Shown piece after piece: positions 7,200-14,693 of a DNA stretch of 23,649 bases. The first letter of the stretch is position 1. Each line of letters opens with the position of its first letter. The DNA is from an uncultured Collinsella sp. (GTDB lineage: Bacteria > Actinomycetota > Coriobacteriia > Coriobacteriales > Coriobacteriaceae). The notes below the pieces were generated by a model. That model was given only the letters and a program-made list of their open reading frames with translations. It ran no database searches and was not told where the DNA came from. Location of the stretch: contig UROA01000008.1 of the NCBI GenBank assembly GCA_900549355.1, positions 1 to 23,649 on the forward strand, given 5' to 3'. The position numbers and the translations under genes are program-made.

Positions 7200-7403
7200 T
7201 ACTTGCAATCGTTTGCAGCTGTTTTCCCATATGAATTAGGGGAACCCGATGGAGCGCTTGCGCGATCACGGGAAGTTTTGGCATTTGTCCTTATCCCCCG
7301 CGCGCCAAACTCCGGCATCCAAAACGAGCTAATAGCTCACGCTAATCGTTTTCAATCATTACTTGCTCAGTATCCGTAATTATATATCGTTTATCGTTAA
7401 TTC

Positions 7404-7422
7404 TGATATGATTCAAGTATCA
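7404..7422. promoter_or_regulatory. Possible operator at the DUF2975/XRE promoter
   Basis: TGATA-N9-TATCA overlaps a -10-like TATGAT (7407-7412) and lies about 25 nt upstream of the DUF2975 start. This position suits autoregulation by the XRE protein encoded downstream. No clear -35 is visible. Confidence 0.4.
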
Positions 7423-7446
7423 TCCCAAACGCCGATTGGAGGGGTT

Positions 7447-8085
7447 ATGGTCCATCGAAACGCATCTATATCGAATGAAACCATCAGCCCCGAACAGACG
7501 GTAGCCAAACTGAGGAAGCTCGCTCGCATCTGCAAATGGGCCACGATCTGCATTACCACCGCGCTCGCTCTGGGGCTCCTCGCAGTCATTGCGATTGACC
7601 TTCTACTCATATTGCCTGGCCTCTCCCAAGGCCCGTGTCTCCAATCCGTAGAACTTCAAGCCGGCGAAGGGCCGTGCCTTGCTATCGTCGGTACCGATGT
7701 GCAGGCCCCACTTATGCTCGTCGCACACGATGGTCACACTGCCATAGGGAGCCTTTTGATGACATGTCTCGCGCTTACCATCGCGATAAGCGTGCGCAGG
7801 CTTTTCTTCAACATTGAAAAGGAAGGCAGGCCCTTTGACCTTGAATGTAACCAGACACTTCGTCGAGTAGGACATTTATTCCTTATCGGCGGCGTTGCCG
7901 TGAGGCTTCTTGGTGCCGTTATCACGGGAATGATACTCTCAGGATTTGGCGGCAGCTTTACGGATGCGTTCGTCGGCCCGTTATTCGAGCCCTCCATGCT
8001 CTTTGCAGGCCTGATTATCTGCCTGATTGCTAGCATCTTCCGCTACGGGTATATCCTGCAAAAACAAGATGACGAGTTGCTCTAG
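7447..8085 (+). CDS. DUF2975-like membrane protein
   Basis: A 212-residue protein with four predicted membrane helices (about 32-55, 97-115, 138-160, 180-200). The cytoplasmic stretch RRLFFNIEKEGRPFDLECNQTLRRVG and the C-terminal RYGYILQKQDDELL match the DUF2975 pattern, as in Bacillus YoaS. ATG at 7447 is chosen for GGAGGGG just upstream; the frame stays open to 7363 without a better site. It is followed 8 nt later by an XRE regulator, the usual DUF2975 partner. The family has no established biochemical function. The loop after helix 1 contains two cysteines (SQGPCLQ and EGPCLA), possibly external. Confidence 0.8.
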   Translation: MVHRNASISNETISPEQTVAKLRKLARICKWATICITTALALGLLAVIAIDLLLILPGLSQGPCLQSVELQAGEGPCLAIVGTDVQAPLMLVAHDGHTAIGSLLMTCLALTIAISVRRLFFNIEKEGRPFDLECNQTLRRVGHLFLIGGVAVRLLGAVITGMILSGFGGSFTDAFVGPLFEPSMLFAGLIICLIASIFRYGYILQKQDDELL

Positions 8086-8093
8086 GGGGATCC

Positions 8094-8333
8094 ATGATTA
8101 TTCTGCGGCTTGACCGCATGCTCGCCGAACGCAAGATCTCATCCAAAGAGCTTGCGGAACGTGTGGGCATCTCCCAGGTCAATATGTCACGCATTAAGAC
8201 GGGCAAGGTTTCTGCCATACGTTTTTCAACTCTTGACGCGATATGCCGGGCACTCGACTGCCAACCGGGCGATGTACTGGAATATATATCCGACGATGAA
8301 GCCGATAGCCTTTTTGGACTTAAAGATGAATAG
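8094..8333 (+). CDS. Small XRE-family regulator (YozG-like)
   Basis: A 79-residue protein that is almost entirely a Cro/CI helix-turn-helix: LDRMLAERKISSKELAERVG, ISQVNMSRIKTGKV as recognition helix, then LDAICRALDCQPGDVLEYI, characteristic of the YozG/YdaS-like small regulators paired with DUF2975 proteins. AGGGGGA lies just before the ATG, 8 nt after the membrane-protein stop, so the two are co-transcribed. It probably binds its own promoter (see 7404-7422). Confidence 0.9.
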   Translation: MIILRLDRMLAERKISSKELAERVGISQVNMSRIKTGKVSAIRFSTLDAICRALDCQPGDVLEYISDDEADSLFGLKDE

Positions 8334-8367
8334 CCATAATTAAGCCGCCAATCACGCCTTCAACGCA

Positions 8368-8400
8368 AAAGCCCGCTAGAACGGTGTTCGTTCTAGCGGG
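8368..8400 (-). terminator. Terminator between convergent genes
   Basis: A perfect 12-bp stem (8372-8383 with 8389-8400, CCCGCTAGAACG) and a 5-nt loop. On the minus strand it ends in CTTTTGC, so it mainly serves the SurA-like gene. On the plus strand it is followed only by TTCAATC, a weaker stop for the XRE operon. Confidence 0.85.
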
Positions 8401-8445
8401 TTCAATCAGATATATCGGCTTCGTACTCGAAAGCTCAGGCAAACC

Positions 8446-9531
8446 TTACGCAAACAGGCCGTAGATGCTGATGTTGGCCTTGGCGTAGAGGCCGTTAGCA
8501 TACTCGGTCCACTTGGAGCTGGCGCTCGAAGCCTGCGAAGAGTACTGCTGGTAGGCGGTGTAATAGGCGGTCATGGCCTGCTTATAGGTAGCGCTATCGG
8601 CCGTAAAGGCATCGTCGGCAAAGGCCTTAGCGTAGGTGCCATCGGCGTCCTTCCAAGTGCCTTTCTCGCTATCCCACTCGTCGCCGGCAAGGTTGATGAT
8701 GTAGTCGGCGTAGTCCTTGCTCGCGGTCTCCTCGTTGCCGTCAGAAGGCTCGGTCGGAGCGGTCGGCATGCTTGCGGAGCTATCGCCCACCTTCTTCTTG
8801 TAGAGCTTCTGCAGCGTCGCGGACTGGCGGACGATCTGCTTGGCCTGGTCCTTAGACACGCCATACTGCTTGGCCATGGTCTTGTAGTCCGAAGTGCCGA
8901 TGGAATCCTCGGCGTACTTCTTCATCTCCTTAGAAGAGACGGTGATGCCTTCGTCCTCGGCAGCGTCGAGCAGGATCTTGTTGCGCACATAGGACAGGAT
9001 GACGTCGGCAGACGGAGCGGTGTAGTTGCCATCGCTATCCTTGACGGTATCAAGGCTGTACTGGCTCTCGATGGCCTCGCGCGCGGTGATGTCGCTCTTC
9101 TTGCCGTTGTAGCTGTAGCTTGCCACGGTCGAATCGAGCTGGTCCTCGGTGAGGGTCGCCGAGCCGACGCCCTTGCCGCCAAAACCGCCGTTGCCGATAA
9201 AGAAGCCGACCACGGCAGCGATCACGACTGCAACCACGAAGGCGGCAATCATCGTCTTCTTGTGCTTGGATGCATGGTCGCCCGCGTCGGAGTCGTCGTC
9301 CTCGTCCTGCTCCTCGGGCATGAGGTTCTCGTCAGCGGCATCCGCGGCAATCTGAGCCTCCAGGCGGGCGTCCTCCTCCTCGGCCGTCGTACCGGCAGCA
9401 ATGTGCTCAGCAGACGTACCGGCGACCAGATCAATCTTCTCGTCCTCATCACCGTCGGGGCCTTCGCCGCGCTCGATGATCTGGATGCCGTCGATCTCGT
9501 CCTTCTCGTCCTTCTTTTGAATCAGACCCAT
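8446..9531 (-). CDS. Membrane-anchored SurA-N-like protein
   Basis: A 361-residue protein with three parts: a strongly acidic, low-complexity cytoplasmic N-terminus (1-90), one membrane helix (about 93-113, MIAAFVVAVVIAAVVGFFIG), and an external helical region. The external part contains ILSYVRNKILLDAAEDEGITVSSKEM and a following helix pair resembling the SurA N-terminal/trigger-factor-C chaperone fold of PrsA/SurA-type foldases. I see no parvulin PPIase domain, so it would be a chaperone-like rather than isomerase form. AAGGAG lies 8 nt before the ATG. A hairpin at 9570-9598 separates it from the dehydrogenase gene upstream. Family assignment is moderate; function is inferred. Confidence 0.7.
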   Translation of the reverse strand: MGLIQKKDEKDEIDGIQIIERGEGPDGDEDEKIDLVAGTSAEHIAAGTTAEEEDARLEAQIAADAADENLMPEEQDEDDDSDAGDHASKHKKTMIAAFVVAVVIAAVVGFFIGNGGFGGKGVGSATLTEDQLDSTVASYSYNGKKSDITAREAIESQYSLDTVKDSDGNYTAPSADVILSYVRNKILLDAAEDEGITVSSKEMKKYAEDSIGTSDYKTMAKQYGVSKDQAKQIVRQSATLQKLYKKKVGDSSASMPTAPTEPSDGNEETASKDYADYIINLAGDEWDSEKGTWKDADGTYAKAFADDAFTADSATYKQAMTAYYTAYQQYSSQASSASSKWTEYANGLYAKANISIYGLFA

Positions 9532-9569
9532 ATCAGTTACTCCTTGTTAGGAAACATAGTCCGCAATAG

Positions 9570-9598
9570 AATACGCCCGACAGAGCGCCGGGCGTATT
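9570..9598 (-). terminator. Hairpin between dehydrogenase and SurA-like gene
   Basis: A perfect 10-bp stem AATACGCCCG (9570-9579) with 9589-9598 and a 9-nt loop. There is no T-run on either strand, so it may be a weak terminator or an mRNA-stabilising end for the upstream operon. Confidence 0.5.
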
Positions 9599-9657
9599 GA
9601 TTCTCAGGTTATACGCAAACACTTAAGTACTATTTAGGCGTTTGCAGTCTGCATGCC

Positions 9658-10743
9658 TTAGGCCAGGTGCGCGATAACGGCATCGGCAAAGGCCTGCGTG
9701 CCCACAGCGCCCTCAACGGAGCCGGTCTGGGCACGACGAACGTCGCCGGTAACCTGCTCACCCTCGTCGAGCGTGGTAGAAACGGCGGCGCGAATGCGAT
9801 TGGCAGAGTCGTTCTCGCCCAGGTGATCGAGCATCATCGCAGCAGAGAGGATCTCGGCTGTGGGGTTGGCGATATCCTGGCCCGCGATATCGGGCGCGGA
9901 GCCGTGCGTAGCCTCGAAGATGGCGCAGTCGGCACCGATGTTGGAGCCGGGGGCCATGCCTAAGCCGCCCACTAGGCCGGCACACAGGTCGCTCACGATG
10001 TCGCCGTACAGGTTGGGCAGTACAAGGACATCGAAGTCGTTGGGGTTCTGGACCAGGCCCATGCAGGTGGCGTCGACAATCTTGTCGTTGAACTCGATAT
10101 CGGGATAGTTGGCGGCCACCTCGCGCGCAACGCGCAGGAACAGGCCGTCGGTCGCCTTCATGATGTTGGCCTTATGCACGGCCGTCACCTTTTTGCGGCC
10201 GCAGCGGCGGGCATACTCAAAGGCATACTCCACAATACGGCGGCTCTTGGCGATAGAGATGGGCTTGATCGAGATCGCGGAATCCGCGGCGAAGGTCTTC
10301 TGGCCCGAACGCTCGACGAGCTGCGAGAGCTCCTCGACCTCGGCAGCGCCCTCATCGAACTCGATGCCGGCGTAGAGGTCCTCGGTGTTCTCGCGCACGA
10401 TGACCAGGTCGACATCGCGGAAGCGCGAGCCATCGCCCGGCTGCGACAGGCAAGGTCGCACGCAGGCGTACAGGTCGAAGTGCTTGCGCAGGGCCACGTT
10501 GACGCTGCGGAAACCCGTGCCGACCGGCGTAGTGATGGGGCCCTTGATGGCAACCTTGGTCTCGGCGACCGCATCGAGCACGTGCTGGGGCAGCGGCGTG
10601 CCAAACTCGTCCATGACGCCGGCACCGGCCTCCTGGACGTTCCAATTGATCTGGACACCGGCGGCCTCGACCACGCGGCGCATGGCCTGCGTAATCTCGG
10701 GACCGATACCGTCACCGGGAATCAGGACTACATCGTGCGCCAT
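9658..10743 (-). CDS. Isocitrate/isopropylmalate-family dehydrogenase, probably isocitrate dehydrogenase
   Basis: A 361-residue beta-decarboxylating dehydrogenase. Visible signatures are IPGDGIGPEI (8-17), GFRSVNVALRKHFDLYACVRP (substrate loop with Ser and the Arg residues), VIVRENTEDLYAGIEF, the metal-binding Asp segment VLPNLYGDIVSDLCAGLVGG, and the cofactor region ATHGSAPDIAGQDIANPTAEILSAAMML. The VALRKHFDLYACVRP stretch favours isocitrate over isopropylmalate dehydrogenase, and the short length fits the NAD-dependent type. It would convert isocitrate to 2-oxoglutarate in a partial TCA route for glutamate supply. The start follows GAGGAG by 9 nt, within the end of the HEAT-repeat gene (gap 6 nt). 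Homoisocitrate or tartrate activity is not excluded. Confidence 0.85.
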   Translation of the reverse strand: MAHDVVLIPGDGIGPEITQAMRRVVEAAGVQINWNVQEAGAGVMDEFGTPLPQHVLDAVAETKVAIKGPITTPVGTGFRSVNVALRKHFDLYACVRPCLSQPGDGSRFRDVDLVIVRENTEDLYAGIEFDEGAAEVEELSQLVERSGQKTFAADSAISIKPISIAKSRRIVEYAFEYARRCGRKKVTAVHKANIMKATDGLFLRVAREVAANYPDIEFNDKIVDATCMGLVQNPNDFDVLVLPNLYGDIVSDLCAGLVGGLGMAPGSNIGADCAIFEATHGSAPDIAGQDIANPTAEILSAAMMLDHLGENDSANRIRAAVSTTLDEGEQVTGDVRRAQTGSVEGAVGTQAFADAVIAHLA

Positions 10744-10749
10744 AATCTG

Positions 10750-11448
10750 TTACTCCTCGTCTTCGGCGTCGTCAGATTTTTTAACGCTAGCACGCTTCTT
10801 CTTTTTGGAGAGATCCAGGCCAAAACGTTTAACAAGCATTTCGCAAATCTCGCTCGAACGGGCCTTGAGATAGCTGCCCTTACCGTTCTCGGCATCGAAC
10901 TTAAGGCGCAGCGCAAGCTTCTCGGCAACCTCGGCGTCGATCTCGCCCTGGCAAAACTCGTACAGGCAACCGAGCATGTCGCGATACTCGAGGTCGCCGT
11001 GGTAGCACTGGATGGCCTCGTCCAGGATGGGCCAAGCCTCGCGCGAACGCTCGACGCTCGTGGCGCCCCACACGCACAGCAGGCGGAAGGCGGCATAGCG
11101 CAGCGTGGAGGAAATCTCGTCGAACAGCGCAGTCTCGGCGCCCTCAAAGGCATCGCCCAGCTGCTCGGGGCAGGTGGTGGCGAGCGCCGCCAGGGCATCG
11201 AGGGCCTCCCAGCGGGTCTGAGCCTCGGGGCGGTCGAGTGCCTCGATCAGCGCGGGCACGCAGGGCACGACGCGCTGCGGATCGCGCTCGGCAAGCAGGT
11301 GCAGCACGCGGGCGGCAAACTGACGGATGCGGCGCGTGGGGCAGCCGAGCTCCTTGACCAGACGGTCGACGGCGTTCTCGTTCTCCTCTGCCAGCTGAAG
11401 CTGTGCCAGCTCCTCATCGGTGAGCTGTTCTTCCTTGTTTTCTGCCAT
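10750..11448 (-). CDS. HEAT-repeat protein
   Basis: A 232-residue soluble alpha-helical protein. HEAT-like helix pairs are visible at about 25-100 (VDRLVKELGCPTRRIRQFAARVLHLLAE, VVPCVPALIEALDRPEAQTRWEALDALAAL) and 105-140 (LFDEISSTLRYAAFRLLCVWG). The C-terminus is a basic/acidic tail (KKKKRASVKKSDDAEDEE). Such proteins are scaffolds; the partner is unknown. It is translationally linked to its neighbours: 15 nt after the membrane-protein gene and 6 nt before the dehydrogenase. AGAGG lies 5 nt before the ATG. Confidence 0.8.
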   Translation of the reverse strand: MAENKEEQLTDEELAQLQLAEENENAVDRLVKELGCPTRRIRQFAARVLHLLAERDPQRVVPCVPALIEALDRPEAQTRWEALDALAALATTCPEQLGDAFEGAETALFDEISSTLRYAAFRLLCVWGATSVERSREAWPILDEAIQCYHGDLEYRDMLGCLYEFCQGEIDAEVAEKLALRLKFDAENGKGSYLKARSSEICEMLVKRFGLDLSKKKKRASVKKSDDAEDEE

Positions 11449-11463
11449 AGTTACCTCTTCTTA

Positions 11464-11892
11464 CTATTTCTTAGCGTGCTTGCCAGCACCCTTGCTGTCA
11501 TCGGTGACCGAGATGAGCTGTCGGTCGGCTGCACCATTGTGACGCGCACGGCGACGCTCCTCGGCGTCGCCCGCGTCGGCGGCGGCGCGGTGAGCCTTGT
11601 TGACGTTAAAGACCTCGTCGTGCTTGCGCCACGGGCCGACGGACTCGCCGAAACTCATCTTAAGGCCGGCGATAAAGCCGCCGAGCCAGCCGATCGGCGC
11701 AAACTGCACCAGCGGGAACAGCGAGAACACCCAGGTTAGCAGGACGACTGCCGCCGCACCCGCAAAGTTGGCAATCCAGTAGTCGCGCTTGGTGATGACG
11801 CGCTTTTCGCACGCCCACTGGCCGCACAAAAAGCCGATGTAAATCGCAAAGAGAAAGAGCACCAGCGCAAGCACCACGAACGTCCAGCTCAT
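11464..11892 (-). CDS. Small two-helix membrane protein, function unknown
   Basis: A 142-residue protein I do not recognise. It has two hydrophobic helices: residues 3-22 (WTFVVLALVLFLFAIYIGFL) and about 40-65 (IANFAGAAAVVLLTWVFSLFPLVQF). A polar C-terminal half follows, rich in Ala, Arg and Lys and ending GAGKHAKK. ATG at 11892 is chosen because GAGGAG lies 8 nt upstream, inside the tail codons of the preceding enzyme gene; the open frame extends to 11928 without such a site. It starts 5 nt after that gene's stop, so the two are probably translationally coupled. Confidence 0.75.
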   Translation of the reverse strand: MSWTFVVLALVLFLFAIYIGFLCGQWACEKRVITKRDYWIANFAGAAAVVLLTWVFSLFPLVQFAPIGWLGGFIAGLKMSFGESVGPWRKHDEVFNVNKAHRAAADAGDAEERRRARHNGAADRQLISVTDDSKGAGKHAKK

Positions 11893-11897
11893 GGGCT

Positions 11898-12977
11898 CTA
11901 CTCCTCGTGATGATGGCCGCAGCAGCACTCGTGGCCGTCATCGTGGCCGTGACCGCCGCAGCACTCGTGGTCCTCGCCATGGTGGTGGCCGCAACCGCAC
12001 TCGTGGTCGTCGCCGTGCTCGCCGCAACCGCAGCCTTCCTCGTGGGCACCATGCTCCTCGGGACGATACTGCGACCAGTCCAGACCGGCGGCGATGGCGT
12101 CGGCCTCCTCCTTATAGAGGACCGTGATGGCCTGGGTGCCCAGCTTGGCGCCACCGATGGCGTCGAGCATGTCGTAGAGCGTAGAGGCCACGTCGGCACC
12201 GGGCAGCGCGAGCTCGCGATCGTCGGCGTAAGCGAGCGCCAGGCGCAGGTCCTTGATGAAGTGCTCAACCATAAAGCCGGGCTTGTAGTCGCCGTCGAGC
12301 GCCTTGGGCGCCAGGCTCTCCATGGCGCCGGACTTGCCGGTACCGCCCAGGATCATCTGGCGGGTCTTCTCCAGGTCAAGGCCGCTCAGCTCGGCAAATG
12401 CCATGGCGTCCGCCATGCCGACCATGCAGGCGCCCAGCGACACCTGATTGGCGAGCTTGGCAGCCTGGCCCTTGCCGGCGCCATCGAAGCAGCAGATGTT
12501 GGCCGCAAAGGTGGCAAGGATGTCGCGGACCGGCGCGATGTCGTTCTCGGTAGCGCCCACGATAGCCGTGAGCGTGCCGGCGATAGCACCCGACTCGCCG
12601 CCGGTGACGGGGCAGTCAAACGCCATGCGGCCGGAAACCTGGGCGGCCTCGGCAATGTCACGGGCGAGCTCGGGCGAGCTCGTAGTGAGGTCGATCAGGA
12701 CCGCTCCGGGCTTAGTGCACGCGAGCAGACCGTCGCCCGCCAGGTAGAGCTCCTCGACCTCGGAGGGATAGCCCACCATGGTAAAGACGACGTCGGCGTT
12801 AGCCACGGCCTCGACCGGCGTATCGGCCCAGACGGCACCGCGCTCGATAAGCGCGGCAGCCTTGGACTTGGTGCGGTTGTTGACCGTGACAGGATAGCCG
12901 GCGTCCAGGATGTGGCCGGCGATGGGGGCACCCATGATTCCGGTGCCGATAAATGCGACGGAGAGCTTGTTTGCCAT
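11898..12977 (-). CDS. 3-hydroxyisobutyrate-dehydrogenase-family NAD(P) oxidoreductase with His/Cys-rich tail
   Basis: A 359-residue protein. The first ~300 residues are a complete beta-hydroxyacid dehydrogenase (GarR/MmsB type): Rossmann motif FIGTGIMG (9-16), DLTTSSPE, substrate motif DCPVTGGESGA and the catalytic-Lys segment GKGQAAKLANQ. Typical substrates are tartronate semialdehyde, 3-hydroxyisobutyrate or succinic semialdehyde; which one cannot be told. The last 51 residues (codons 11901-12053) are unrelated: 14 His and 9 Cys in three imperfect repeats of the type DHECGCGHHHG. This is a likely metal-binding appendage. It is first of a tight operon with a membrane protein, a HEAT protein and a dehydrogenase. 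AGGA lies 9 nt before the ATG. Confidence 0.87.
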   Translation of the reverse strand: MANKLSVAFIGTGIMGAPIAGHILDAGYPVTVNNRTKSKAAALIERGAVWADTPVEAVANADVVFTMVGYPSEVEELYLAGDGLLACTKPGAVLIDLTTSSPELARDIAEAAQVSGRMAFDCPVTGGESGAIAGTLTAIVGATENDIAPVRDILATFAANICCFDGAGKGQAAKLANQVSLGACMVGMADAMAFAELSGLDLEKTRQMILGGTGKSGAMESLAPKALDGDYKPGFMVEHFIKDLRLALAYADDRELALPGADVASTLYDMLDAIGGAKLGTQAITVLYKEEADAIAAGLDWSQYRPEEHGAHEEGCGCGEHGDDHECGCGHHHGEDHECCGGHGHDDGHECCCGHHHEE

Positions 12978-13075
12978 GAAACCTTTCCTTTTGGGTTGGG
13001 TGTTGTTACCAGGTTAAATACTCGGTGCCAGCGTTTGGGCAGTGAGCTGGGATCGATTACGGCCGCGTTACTTGC

Positions 13076-14029
13076 CTACTGACCGCGCACGCGGCGGGCG
13101 ATGCGGTCGGAAAGCGACGCCTTGTCGGCGCGGTTCTTACCCCAAAACGCACAGGCCACCATGCCGGGGCCCACGTGCGAGCCGATGGTGGGACCCACGG
13201 AGCTGCGAATGATCGTGACGTCGGCGCAACCCTCCTCCTTGCGGATGGCAGCTTCGAGCCAGTCACCGTCCTTTTCGGCATCGGCAGTCATAATGGCGAT
13301 GGGCATGGTGCGATCGGGCACGTAGTTCTCGCGGAACGACTTGAGGATGGACTTGAGTGCCTTCTTGCGGCCTCGGTTGACACCGATTAGCGACAGCGAG
13401 CCGGCAAGGTCGTAGGAGAGCTCGGGCTTGACATCGAGCTTTGCCGTAAGCTGCGCCGCCGCGGGCGGAATGCGGCCGCCGGCAGCCAGTGCGTCGAAGC
13501 TCTCGAGCGTAAAGTAGCCGTGGACGTAGGTCTTTGCCTCGTTTGCCCAATCGACCAGCTGCTTGGCGGTCAGTCCCGCCGAACGCTGGCGCACGGCCTC
13601 GAGCGCCAAGAGCGCGCCGGTCGCGCAGGGCAGAGCGTTGTCGACCACGTACAGCTCAAAATCGGGATACTCGGCGCGCACGGCGTCCGCCGCCTGGCAC
13701 GCGGAGTTGTAGCTCGATGACAGCGCCGAGGTAAAGCACAGGTAGACCGTGGGCGTGCCCTCTTTGGCGCACTCGGTAAAGAACTCGATATAGCGACCGA
13801 GCGACACAGCCGAGGTGGACACGCGGGCACCGGCGCGCATGCGGTCGTAGAACTCTTTGGGTGTGATGCTCGACCAGATGTCATCCGTGCGCTCCTCGCC
13901 ATCGATAATGAAGGGGAAACCCAGGATATCGACATCGAGGTTCGCGGCGACCTCGGGGCTAAAGTCGCAGCAGGTATCGACGACGATGCGGCAGCGGTCA
14001 GAATGGCCGGTAGATGCAGCCTTGTCCAT
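13076..14029 (-). CDS. DegV family fatty-acid-binding protein
   Basis: A 317-residue DegV-fold protein. The N-terminus IVVDTCCDFSPEVAANLDVDILGFPFIIDGEE and the central SALSSSYNSACQAADAV are family motifs. The C-terminal SVGPTIGSHVGPGMVACAFWG matches the conserved fatty-acyl-pocket segment. In Firmicutes these proteins (FakB) present fatty acids to the kinase FakA; no fakA is in the window. ATG at 14029 has AAGGAG 8 nt upstream; an in-frame TTG precedes it at 14032. The HPF terminator lies just upstream, so it probably has its own promoter, not identified. Two adjacent cysteines (VDTCCD) near the N-terminus are unusual. Confidence 0.92.
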   Translation of the reverse strand: MDKAASTGHSDRCRIVVDTCCDFSPEVAANLDVDILGFPFIIDGEERTDDIWSSITPKEFYDRMRAGARVSTSAVSLGRYIEFFTECAKEGTPTVYLCFTSALSSSYNSACQAADAVRAEYPDFELYVVDNALPCATGALLALEAVRQRSAGLTAKQLVDWANEAKTYVHGYFTLESFDALAAGGRIPPAAAQLTAKLDVKPELSYDLAGSLSLIGVNRGRKKALKSILKSFRENYVPDRTMPIAIMTADAEKDGDWLEAAIRKEEGCADVTIIRSSVGPTIGSHVGPGMVACAFWGKNRADKASLSDRIARRVRGQ

Positions 14030-14046
14030 CAAAGCGACTCCTTACG

Positions 14047-14079
14047 TAAAAAGGCGGCCACCCGCATGGGATGGCCGCC
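14047..14079 (-). terminator. Terminator after hpf
   Basis: Stem GGCGGCCA (14053-14060) with TGGCCGCC (14072-14079), extended by CCC/GGG with one bulge, then TTTTTACG on the minus strand. It lies 30 nt after the hpf stop. Confidence 0.88.
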
Positions 14080-14108
14080 AACCGTTAACTCATGCAAGTT
14101 AACGTATT

Positions 14109-14693
14109 TTACTCGTCAAGTGTTTCGATGCGGGGCTTGATGATGCCATATCCACCATTCTTACGGTGATACACCACATTGATGAGGCCAGTCGTCGCGT
14201 TCTCGAATACGTAGAAGTCATGACCAAGCAGATCGGTCTGCACCAGCGCCTGCTCCTCAGTCATCGGGGTGACGTCGATGACCTTCTCGCGGACGAGCAG
14301 GTCATCCTCCTCCTCGGGCAGCAGCAGGTCGGCCAGATCCTCGACGCGCTCGACCGGCGCAACATCCGCGGCGCTGGCACCGCCCTGGCGGTTATCCACG
14401 ATCTTGGTCTTGAACTTGCGCAGCTGGCGGGTGACCTTATCGGCGGAGAGATCGATGGCGGCATACATATCTGCGCCGTGCTCGGCAACGCGAATCACAG
14501 AGCCGCGGGCACGAACCGTAACCTCGACGATTGCCGGGTTGGGGTTCGAGGGGTTCTTCTCATAACGAAGCACGACGTCGACTGTCATGGGCTCGATATC
14601 GAAAACCTTGAGCGCCTCGCCGATCTTCTCATCCACATGCGCACGCAGAGCATCGGTTACCGTCGTCTTGCGTCCAGAAACCTTGATATCCAT
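14109..14693 (-). CDS. hpf: Ribosome hibernation promoting factor, long form
   Basis: A 194-residue long HPF. The N-terminal S30AE/RaiA domain (about 1-105: MDIKVSGRKTTVTDALRAHV, EVTVRARG, AAIDLSADKVTRQLRK) binds the 30S subunit. After a linker, the C-terminal domain (about 135-194: KVIDVTPMTEEQALVQTDLLGHDFYVFENATT) dimerises 70S ribosomes into 100S particles. ATG at 14693 has TTGGAG about 6 nt upstream; the frame stays open to 14753 but those residues do not resemble the family. It is monocistronic, with a terminator at 14047-14079. Expression in stationary phase or stress is expected for the family. Confidence 0.95.
   Translation of the reverse strand: MDIKVSGRKTTVTDALRAHVDEKIGEALKVFDIEPMTVDVVLRYEKNPSNPNPAIVEVTVRARGSVIRVAEHGADMYAAIDLSADKVTRQLRKFKTKIVDNRQGGASAADVAPVERVEDLADLLLPEEEDDLLVREKVIDVTPMTEEQALVQTDLLGHDFYVFENATTGLINVVYHRKNGGYGIIKPRIETLDE

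Larger units (their letters stand above)
6745..7446. promoter_or_regulatory. 700-bp regulatory intergenic region
   Basis: No convincing gene lies here; it separates the minus-strand PTS operon from the plus-strand DUF2975 gene. It holds the GntR-type site (6861-6874), GTGAC-N8-GTCAC (6875-6892), AAAACGTTTT (6935-6944), CACCG-ctca-CGGTG (6947-6960), two copies of an 18-bp repeat (6964-6981 and 7182-7199), a cre-like palindrome (7003-7021), tandem ACCAGTT half-sites (7141-7157) and TGATA-N9-TATCA (7404-7422). TATAGT (minus strand, near 6894-6899) is a possible PTS -10 without a good -35. A small frame at 7158-7379 lacks a ribosome binding site and is not called. Confidence 0.7.

Noticed and set aside
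7158..7379. 73-codon frame in the regulatory intergenic region
   Set aside because: It has no ribosome binding site, no similarity I recognise, and overlaps the repeated operator-like elements.
10174..11739. Open frame of 521 codons on the plus strand
   Set aside because: It crosses three well-supported minus-strand genes in the opposite direction and has no start signal or recognisable domain.
13001..13020. Third GntR operator near TTACCAGGTTAAAT upstream of the hydroxyacid dehydrogenase
   Set aside because: Only one half-site resembles the operator and there is no inverted partner at the right spacing.
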